Positions 56,286-62,956 of a stretch of DNA of 64,000 nt are shown here, piece by piece. The notes below the pieces were generated by a model. The model did not search any database. It had not been told where the DNA came from and saw only the letters and a list, made by a program, of their open reading frames with translations. The translations under genes were made by a program, and so were the position numbers. The DNA lies in assembly GCA_963727915.1 (NCBI GenBank), contig CAVSID010000002.1, positions 124,001 through 188,000 of the forward strand. Reading direction: 5' to 3'. Each line of letters begins with the position of its first letter. Position 1 is the first letter of the stretch. This DNA is from CAWAND01 sp963727915 (GTDB lineage: Bacteria; Chloroflexota; Anaerolineae; Anaerolineales; E44-bin32).

Positions 56286-56303
56286 TTGTGAAATTGCGCA
56301 CAA
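56286..56303. promoter_or_regulatory. Near-match palindrome TTGTGA-N6-GCACAA (site 6)
   Basis: One mismatch from the dispersed palindrome. It lies in the gap between mrdA and minC, centred about 80 bases before the predicted minC transcript start, a position open to an activator. Confidence 0.45.
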
Positions 56304-56309
56304 ATGCTG

Positions 56310-58433
56310 CTACTGGGGCAGGGTGGCGGCGACGTCGATGGCTTTCAGGCGGAAGTAGGCGTCCATGACCTGCGCCACCATCGGGGCGGCGGAAACGGCG
56401 CCCTCGCCGCCGTTGTACAGGAAGCCCACGGCCACAATTTCCGGATTGTCATAGGGCGCGTAGGCGACATACCAGCCATGCGTGGGCCAGGCGCCGGGTT
56501 GGCAAAGCCCCTGGGCATCAGCCACACTGTCACAAAACTCGCCCGTTCCGGTCTTCCCGGCCGACGAGATGTTGTCGAGCTGGGCGTAGTTGTACGCCGT
56601 GCCAGGCTGGTCGTTGCTGCCGGGTGGGAGCGTAACGACGTCGTGCATGCCCTCTTGGACAAGTTTGATGACGCTGGGGTCCACGTTGTGCGCGTCCGGG
56701 GTGCCCCACTGCTCGCGCGAGGTGCGCACGCTGTCGGGCACGTTGGGGCAGTTGACGCCGATCTCATCCAGTGGTGTGGACACACCGTCGGTGAGATTCC
56801 ACAGGACGCAGGGGTCAAAGTGTTGGACGACGTTGCCCTCGCCGTCCAGGATGTCGGACACGATGTGCGGCCACATCACTCGGCCGCCGTTGGCCATAGT
56901 GGAGGCCGAAGTGAGGACCTGGAGCGGCGTGGCGCCGACGAATCCCTGGCCGACGACAGTGTTGTAGGTGTCACCGGTTGACCAGCTCTCGCCCAGATGA
57001 ATGCGCTTGTATTCCGGGTCCGGGATCAAGCCGTTCTCTTCGTTGGGTAGGTCAATTCCCAACGGCCCGGCGTAGCCCAATTCACGGGCGTACCAGCCCA
57101 GCCGCTCAATGCCCAGGCCGCCGTTGGGCACTTCGTTTTGGTAGCCCCCGCCGACCTTGTAGAAGTAGACGTTGCAGGACCAGGCCAGGCCATGGATGAA
57201 GTCGACGTTGCCGTGGCCGTCGGCTTTCCAGCACACGAAATCCTTGGCCTTGCCCGGATCATTGGGAAAGTACTGATTCTGGATGGTGATCTTGCCCGGA
57301 TCGACCACGGTGCGGTTGGGATCGATCACGTGCTCATTGAGCACGCCGACCGAGGTGACAAGCTTGAACGTGGATCCTGGTGGGAACTCCGAGGCGATGG
57401 CGTGGTCCACCAGTGGATTGCCGCGGGTATTTGCCGCCAGCTGTTCGTAGTAGTCGACGGGGATGAAGCGGGCCATACGGTTGTTCTCGTACGTCGGAAG
57501 GCTGACCATGGCCAGGATCTCTCCGGTCTGGGGATTCATCACGATGACGACCCCCAGCGGCACGCGCTCTGTGCCCGAAAAACGGTTCATGAAGTCGATG
57601 CGGCTCTGGAGTGCCGATTCAGCTGCCGCCTGGAGGCGAGTGTCGAGCGTCAGCTTGAGGCTGTTGCCGGCCAGCGGCTGGGTGACAGTGCCCACCTCCC
57701 GGATCACCTGGCCGGCGACGTCAACTTCAACCTCTTTGACTCCGTTGCGCCCAGCCAGCACATCCTGGTACTCAAGCTCAATCCCCGAATAACCGATCTT
57801 GTCCCGGTTGGGGTCGAAACCCAGGGCCTTGAACCGGTCGGCGACGGAATTATAGATCGGCCCCAGATAGCCAATGATGGCGGACGTCAGGGCACCGGTG
57901 GTGTAATCTCGGACAGGGAGCGTTTCCACCGACACGCCGGGCATGTCGACAGTTCCTTCTTCGACGATGCGGGCGATCGTCTGGTCGACGTTGCAAGCTA
58001 TCGGCCACGGGTCATAGGGTGCAATCGATGCGCCTTCATCCACCAACTGTTGTATGCCGCGGCCCGCGACGCATTTGGCCGCCTTCTCTCCCGGCTGGTC
58101 GACGGGAATGCCGGTGAGATCCGAAAGTCTCTGGTAGATGGCCTGAATCTCCGCCTGGCTGTCGGGAAGCAGGGCGGGTGTGATGTCGATGTTGAAGGAT
58201 GGGATGTTGCGCACCAGGAGTGAGCCATTGCGGTCGTAGATCACGCCGCGCGGGGCCGGGATATTGACGGTCTCCAGGCGGTTGTCGGTGGCAGCCGTGA
58301 CGAAATCCGGTCCCTGGACGATCTGAAGCTGATAGAGACGGAAAATGAAAACAACCAGCAGCCCGCCGATGGCGGCATATGTTAGCCAGACTCGCAGGGA
58401 AGGGATAGGGTTGGTGTCGATACCACCGCGCAT
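56310..58433 (-). CDS. mrdA: Penicillin-binding protein 2 (elongation transpeptidase), Cys-rich
   Basis: Class B PBP that cross-links lateral-wall peptidoglycan with RodA. 707 residues, intact. One N-terminal helix (WLTYAAIGGLLVVFIFRLYQLQ), the dimerisation domain starting ETVNIPAPRGVIYDRNGSLL, then the transpeptidase with Ser nucleophile in PPGSTFKLV, second motif SCN in AWSCNVYFYKVG and third motif KTG in SAGKTGTGEF. Eight cysteines lie in sequential pairs outside the membrane (KCV/ACN, VCW/SCN, PCV/NCP, FCD/LCQ), which is unusual for PBP2 and suggests disulfides. ATGA overlap with mreD. Confidence 0.95.
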   Translation of the reverse strand: MRGGIDTNPIPSLRVWLTYAAIGGLLVVFIFRLYQLQIVQGPDFVTAATDNRLETVNIPAPRGVIYDRNGSLLVRNIPSFNIDITPALLPDSQAEIQAIYQRLSDLTGIPVDQPGEKAAKCVAGRGIQQLVDEGASIAPYDPWPIACNVDQTIARIVEEGTVDMPGVSVETLPVRDYTTGALTSAIIGYLGPIYNSVADRFKALGFDPNRDKIGYSGIELEYQDVLAGRNGVKEVEVDVAGQVIREVGTVTQPLAGNSLKLTLDTRLQAAAESALQSRIDFMNRFSGTERVPLGVVIVMNPQTGEILAMVSLPTYENNRMARFIPVDYYEQLAANTRGNPLVDHAIASEFPPGSTFKLVTSVGVLNEHVIDPNRTVVDPGKITIQNQYFPNDPGKAKDFVCWKADGHGNVDFIHGLAWSCNVYFYKVGGGYQNEVPNGGLGIERLGWYARELGYAGPLGIDLPNEENGLIPDPEYKRIHLGESWSTGDTYNTVVGQGFVGATPLQVLTSASTMANGGRVMWPHIVSDILDGEGNVVQHFDPCVLWNLTDGVSTPLDEIGVNCPNVPDSVRTSREQWGTPDAHNVDPSVIKLVQEGMHDVVTLPPGSNDQPGTAYNYAQLDNISSAGKTGTGEFCDSVADAQGLCQPGAWPTHGWYVAYAPYDNPEIVAVGFLYNGGEGAVSAAPMVAQVMDAYFRLKAIDVAATLPQ

Positions 58434-58933
58434 CAGATTTGCACCTCAGGAGGGTAGAGCGTTTCGGCCAGCCCCGATGCCGCTTGGGCAGCCGGCAGGG
58501 CCAGGACAAGATTCAAGAAGGTGCTGGGCAGGATCACGCGACCCAGCGCAAAGCCCAAATCGAGAGATCGTCCAAGTGCCAACAGGACTGCCAGAGACAG
58601 GGCATGGTAGAGCAGAGAACTCCATAAGACTGTCGTCAAAGGCATCAGCAAGTGAGCCTCCCAGAACCTTCCGACCGTCTGAGAGACGAGGAAGATCACC
58701 AGGACCATGACAATCGCCGTCGCCCCCAGTGGGAGTCCCGAGAGCATGTCGATCAACACACCGCCGATCAATGCTCCGGCCATGGCTTGGCGTGGTCGGC
58801 GTGTCAGGGCCCAAGCCACCAGGGCCAGAAGTATCAGATCCGGGGCGCCATCCAGCAGACGCAGGCTGGGCAGCACCGTGGCCTGAATGATGGCCAGGAT
58901 CACCAGGATGGGAATGCCTACGATATAGGCCAT
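58433..58933 (-). CDS. mreD: Rod shape-determining protein MreD
   Basis: Integral membrane partner of MreC and the elongasome, 166 residues with five or six helices: IPILVILAIIQATVLPSL, LILLALVAWAL, GALIGGVLIDMLSGLPLGA and VILPSTFLNLVLAL. The GGxxxDxxSGxPxG motif is the family mark. The frame is intact. It starts nine bases after mreC and overlaps mrdA by four bases. Confidence 0.9.
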   Translation of the reverse strand: MAYIVGIPILVILAIIQATVLPSLRLLDGAPDLILLALVAWALTRRPRQAMAGALIGGVLIDMLSGLPLGATAIVMVLVIFLVSQTVGRFWEAHLLMPLTTVLWSSLLYHALSLAVLLALGRSLDLGFALGRVILPSTFLNLVLALPAAQAASGLAETLYPPEVQI

Positions 58934-58942
58934 CGGCGGGTC

Positions 58943-59780
58943 TCACGGACCGCCCGTCTGGTTAAACGGCAGGGGCTGGAAGTTGGTGATCACAAGCACA
59001 AGTTCCAGCTGTCGGAAGTCTACACTGGGCTGGAGGACAGCTTGCTGAAATAGCTCGTAGTCTCGCTTGCGGACAGAGGTAAGCGTACCGACAGGAATGT
59101 CGGCTGGGTAATTGCCGCCCAGCCCGGAGGTGAGAACAACTTCGCCGGGACTCACCTGGGCGTCCTGGCTGATCATTCCCACCCAGATTTCCCCATTGAG
59201 TTGAGGCTGAAGCGCGCCGTCGGCCCTGGAAGTCTGAAGCCGGACGTTGACCACACTGCTGGGGTCTGTGATGAGCTGGACCGCGCGAGACGGAGGCGAA
59301 CACCTCCACCACGCGCCCCACCAAGCCTAGGTCGGTCACCACCGGCATCCCCTTGGCCACCCCGTCGTCCGAGCCGGCGCCGATCCACACCGATCGCAAA
59401 AAGGGGCTCACATCCCGGCTGATCACACCCGCCGCCAGGTAACGACTGTCTGGCTGTGACCGGGCGTACTGCACCAGGGCCGACAGCACCTGGGCCTGGG
59501 CGACCTGTTCTTGAAGGCCGATGATCTCCTGCTGCAGTTGGGCATTCTCTGACTCGAGCTGACGGACCTGGGCGCGCAGCGTGGTGACATCCGCCGGCGA
59601 TGCAAGCAGGTCGCGAACGGCATAGAATCGCACGGCAAGCCACGATTGCGCGCCGCCGATCGGACGCAGGACGAGGCTCTCGACGGGGGACAAGAATCCG
59701 CCCATATTCAGGACCAAGAGGCCCGCAGCGATCAGGATCAAGATCAGCGCAAACAGGGCTTGTGAGGACGAGCGGGACAT
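58943..59780 (-). CDS. mreC: Rod shape-determining protein MreC
   Basis: Membrane-anchored periplasmic scaffold, about 279 residues joined across a shift near 59285. One helix (ALFALILILIAAGLLVLNMG), a coiled coil (RAQVRQLESENAQLQQEIIGLQEQVAQAQ), then the beta-barrel domain with GVISRDVSPFLRSVWIGAGSDDGV, GMPVVTDLGLVGRVVEV, GVVLTSGLGGNYPADIPVG-like motif and a tail ending FNQTGG. It links cytoplasmic MreB filaments to PBP2-RodA. Confidence 0.93.
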
Positions 59781-59829
59781 AGGAGGTTGGCCTCAGGCTG
59801 GCTTGGGCCGCCGAAGCCCAACGGAAGGC

Positions 59830-60888
59830 TCAGGCCGACGTGCGTTCCAGCCCGACCAAGAACCGCCGGTTGTTTTCGAGGTCTTCCAGGATCCTTCCGG
59901 CGCCACGTGCAACACAGGTCAGCAAATCCTCAGCCAACCAAAAGCGCATTCGCAGTTCATTCGACAGCCTTTCCGGCAGGCCTTGGAGCTGCGAGCCTCC
60001 GCCCGCCAAGCACACACCGACTTCCATCAAATCGGCTACCAACTCAGGGGGTACCTCATCAATCGCATCTCGGATGGTGTCCACGATGATCTTAACCGAA
60101 TTCGACACCGCCTCGCGGTATCTCTACTGAAGAGACCTCCACCGCTTCAGGCAGGCCGCTGACCAGATTTCGACCCCGCAGGATCGCGGTCTTTTCTTCC
60201 TTGAGCGGGTAGGCGGATCCAATGCTGATCTTGACCCGCTCAGCCATCCTCTCGCCAATAAGCAGGTTGTATTTGTTGCGAACGTAGTCGATGATGTCCT
60301 GATCCATCTCGTCGCCGGCGACCCTGAGCGACCTTGAGATCACGATGCCGCCCATGGAAAAGACGGCCACCTCTGATGTGCCGCCGCCGATGTCGACCAC
60401 CATGGTCCCGCGGACCTCCCCAATGGGGAGCGAAGCGCCGAGGGCGGCTGCTGTCGGTTCTTCGATCAGGAAGGCTTGGCGAGCACCGGCCGCCATGGCC
60501 GCATCGTAGACGGCCCTCTTTTCTACTTCGGTGGCCCCGCTTGGGATGCCCACCACGACCCGGGCCGGGGGACCGGCACGATGCTCTGTTCGTGCGCCTT
60601 TCCGATGAAGTACTCGAGCATGGCTTCCGTGATGTCGAATTCGGAGATCACGCCATCCCGGAGCGGGCGGATGGCGACGACATTGGCTGGAGTGCGGCCC
60701 ACCATTTCTTTGGCTTCGGCGCCGATAGCCAGCGGCCGGCGGCTTTTCTTTTCGATAGCCACCCATGAAGGTTCGTTGAGGACGATGCCCTTGCCCCGTA
60801 CGTTCACGAGGGTGTTGGCCGTTCCCAGGTCGATTCCGATGTCCAAGGAAAACAGACCCAGGAGCCAGTTGAGGGGGTTTAGCGCCAA
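59830..60888 (-). CDS. mreB: Rod shape-determining actin homologue MreB
   Basis: Actin-fold ATPase forming membrane filaments that organise lateral-wall growth. About 353 residues joined across shifts near 60560 and 60120. Phosphate-1 loop GIDLGTANTLV, connect-1 RPLRDGVISEFD, phosphate-2 region MVVDIGGGTSEVAVFS, adenosine motif VCLAGGGSQLQGLPERL, plus FLIEEPTAAALGASLPIGE. The start is a TTG with a CGGAGGAA ribosome site, giving LALNPLNWLLGLFSLDIG with an amphipathic N-terminus. First gene of the shape/division operon. Confidence 0.95.
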
Positions 60889-60935
60889 GAGAGCGTTCCT
60901 CCGGGGGGCATCGAAGCTGAATCAGCCAAGCGGCG

Positions 60936-60941
60936 ATTATA
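60936..60941 (-). promoter_or_regulatory. -10 box of the mreB operon
   Basis: Perfect TATAAT on the minus strand, 47 bases before the TTG start. No good -35. It is divergent from the tilS promoter 58 bases away. Confidence 0.5.
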
Positions 60942-60998
60942 CCATACGGGGCCTGCTCCTCCTCTGCCCGCCGGGCCCGGTGGAGTGCCCTCGGATGC

Positions 60999-61004
60999 TA
61001 TAAT
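60999..61004 (+). promoter_or_regulatory. -10 box of tilS
   Basis: Perfect TATAAT nine bases before the ATG (four before a GTG), again leaving no room for a ribosome site. Confidence 0.55.
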
Positions 61005-61013
61005 CCGCGTGCC

Positions 61014-62459
61014 ATGAGCTTTGTGCACGATTTGGCTGACTTCATCCGCTCAGAAGCGCTCTTCGAGCCCGGCCAACCGGTTGTGGTGGGCGTCTCCGGA
61101 GGTCCGGACAGTCTTTGCCTGTTGGACGCCCTGTTCCGGCTTGGGTACCCGCTGGTGGTCGCCCACTTTGACCATGGATTGCGGCCTGAAAGCGGGGACG
61201 AAGCCCCGCGGTGCGTGAGATGGCAGCCTCTCGCCACCTTGAGTTCGCGATGGAAGAGGGGGCCCTGGGGCAGGAGAGGTTCCTTCCTGAGGGATCTCTC
61301 GAGGCGGCCGCCCGGCATGCACGCTACCGGTTTCTCATTCGCGTAGCCACCGAGAGGGGCATCCTGCGATTGGCGACCGGGCACACTGCGGACGACCAGG
61401 TCGAGACGGTGCTGATGAACCTGCTGCGAGGCGCTGGTCCGGACGGGCTGCGGGGGATGGCCCCGCTGACGCCGATCGGTCGCTGGCCCGAATTCAGGCT
61501 GGGAATCGAATTCTCAGGTCGAGTTGGCCCGGCCCCTGCTGCCGTTTCGCAGAAATCAGACTGAGGCCTACTGCGACCGCCACGGCCTGACGCCGATCGC
61601 CGACCCGTCCAACTGGGATCGGCGTTTCCTGCGAAACCGCATCCGCCATGAACTTCTTCAAGTGCTCGAGACCTACAATCCCGAAATCCGCCAGGCGCTG
61701 CTGCGCACCAGTCGCGTCATGGGCGACGTAGCGGATCTCTTGGAAACTCAGGTCGATCTTGCCTGGGCAGGCTGCGTTCGAGTGGCAGGCGAGTCGGCCC
61801 TGGCGGTCGACACGGCCGAGTTCAGCCAGCAGCCCATGGCAATTCAGCGTGGGCTGCTGCGCCGCATTGTAGAGTGCCTAAACATCCCGACCCGAGAGGC
61901 GGGATTCGAGGCCATCGAAAGAGTTCGCGCCGCGGTGTTGGGCGAGGCTCCCTCCCGGCTCGCCCTGCCGGAAGGTTTCCAAGCCGAGCGCGTGGGCGCC
62001 GAATGGTTGCTGGCGAGGCCCGACGCCAGGGCAGAGTTCCCCCAATTCCCGCTGCTTGACGTGGAGCGTGAGCTTCCCATCCCAGAGGCAGGCGCCATGG
62101 CCTTGGCTGCTGGTTGGCAGCTGGTTGTCGAGCGAAGGGCTGCCAACGACGAGCGTCTGGGCCCTTTGTCTGATGCAACGCGGGCTGTGTTCGATTTGGA
62201 AAAGTTCGACGAACCTATCGTCCTGCGGCCGCGACGAGAAGGAGAACGCATGGCACCGTTTGGCATGCAGGGTACGGTCAAACTTTCGGATGTCTTCATC
62301 GACCACCAGGTACCAAGTCGGCTGCGGGGCAGATGGCCGGTCGTCGCCGCTGGAGAAGACGTCCTGTGGCTGGCCGGTCTGCGCCGGGGGCGCCAAGCGA
62401 GAGTGGTTCCTTCAACACGGCGGATCTTGCAGCTCACCCTTGTCCCTCCAGCGCCATAG
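61014..62459 (+). CDS. tilS: tRNA(Ile)-lysidine synthase
   Basis: Modifies the wobble cytidine of tRNA-Ile(CAU) with lysine so that it reads AUA. About 482 residues joined across shifts near 61205 and 61520. The ATP-pyrophosphatase P-loop is VVVGVSGGPDSLCLLDAL, with HFDHGLRPES, ARHARYRFL, ATGHTADDQVETVLMNLLRGAG and the C-terminal part of the core NRIRHELLQVLETYNPEIRQ. The C-terminal TilS-C domain has ERMAPFGMQGTVKLSDVFIDHQVPSRLRGRWPVV. The start is the leaderless ATG. Confidence 0.93.
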
Positions 62460-62557
62460 CCCGTGTGTTGGTCGGGATCGACCTAAGATTCGGCTGGTGA
62501 ATCGATGGCCGGGCTGCGCGAACTTCGATCATCAGGTACCAAGCCATGATCTGGCGC

Positions 62558-62586
62558 TTGACCGGAACGGATCTCGTTGCTAGAAT
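62558..62586 (+). promoter_or_regulatory. Strong promoter of the structured RNA
   Basis: TTGACC and TAGAAT with an exact 17-base spacer, among the best sigma-70-type promoters in the window. It starts about 100 bases after tilS and drives a region without a convincing reading frame. Confidence 0.75.
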
Positions 62587-62591
62587 GTCCC

Positions 62592-62925
62592 GTGTCCGGT
62601 TCAGCCCCGGACGCCACAACTGAATATGGGAGATCAGCGTATGGGTCTCAGCTGCGGCTGAGACAACGAGGTGGAGGTTCCCTGCCAGTCCGCAGGGCTA
62701 ACCCGGAGAAAGACGCCGGGGAAAATCGAAACCATCAGCGGATGCCTCCGAAGCCAGCCACAGGCTTCCCTCTCCCTTCCGGAAAGCAGCGATCCAATAC
62801 CGCCTGGCAACAGGCGGGGCAAAGATCGTCGCCGTGGCCAGACCGACCGATCCAGGTGGGTCTGAAGCTATAAGGAAGGGCGCCCACGGCAGATAGGGCA
62901 CGCCCTGCGTGCCTTTTTGTTTTGC
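62592..62925 (+). ncRNA. Structured RNA of about 330 nt, unrecognised family (ncRNA or riboswitch)
   Basis: It has its own promoter and ends in an intrinsic terminator. At least seven local stems are visible: GTCCGG/CCGGAC, GTCTCAGC-TGCG-GCTGAGAC, CCCTGC/GCAGGG, CCCGG/CCGGG, GAAGCC/GGCTTC, CCGCCTG-GCAA-CAGGCGG and CAGACC/GGTCTG. The last is enclosed by a longer-range GCCGTGG/CCACGGC helix. No reading frame with a ribosome site covers it. I compared it from memory with RNase P RNA, tmRNA, SRP RNA, 6S, T-box and cobalamin, FMN, TPP, lysine, glycine and c-di-AMP riboswitches and found none of their core motifs. The glutamate-synthase-related gene starts 32 bases after the terminator, so attenuation of that gene is possible. 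Confidence 0.6.
62897..62925 (+). terminator. Intrinsic terminator of the structured RNA
   Basis: GGCACGC-CCT-GCGTGCC, a seven-base stem with a three-base loop, followed by TTTTTGTTTT. This is the best plus-strand terminator in the window. Confidence 0.85.
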
Positions 62926-62956
62926 CATGGGTGTGCCTCCCAGAGAGGCGATCTGC

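Noticed and set aside
6138..56303. parS, MatS or SlmA sites as the identity of the palindrome
   Set aside because: Consensus sequences differ: parS has TTTCACGTGAAA without spacer, MatS is GTGAC-centred, and SlmA sites are GTGAGTACTCAC.
57138..58223. 361-codon open frame on the plus strand
   Set aside because: Shadow of mrdA, no motifs or ribosome site.
62302..62550. Repeat of CAGGTACCAAG at the end of tilS and in the following gap
   Set aside because: Only eleven bases, two copies, no symmetry or context; likely chance.
62592..62925. RNase P RNA, tmRNA, SRP RNA, cobalamin or FMN riboswitch identity for the RNA
   Set aside because: The conserved cores I know for these families (for example GAGGAAAGTCC and ACAGAA of RNase P, GGAAGG-AGCA of SRP RNA, the cobalamin CCACTG box) are not present. 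A CTTCCGGAAAGCAGC stretch only superficially resembles SRP domain IV.
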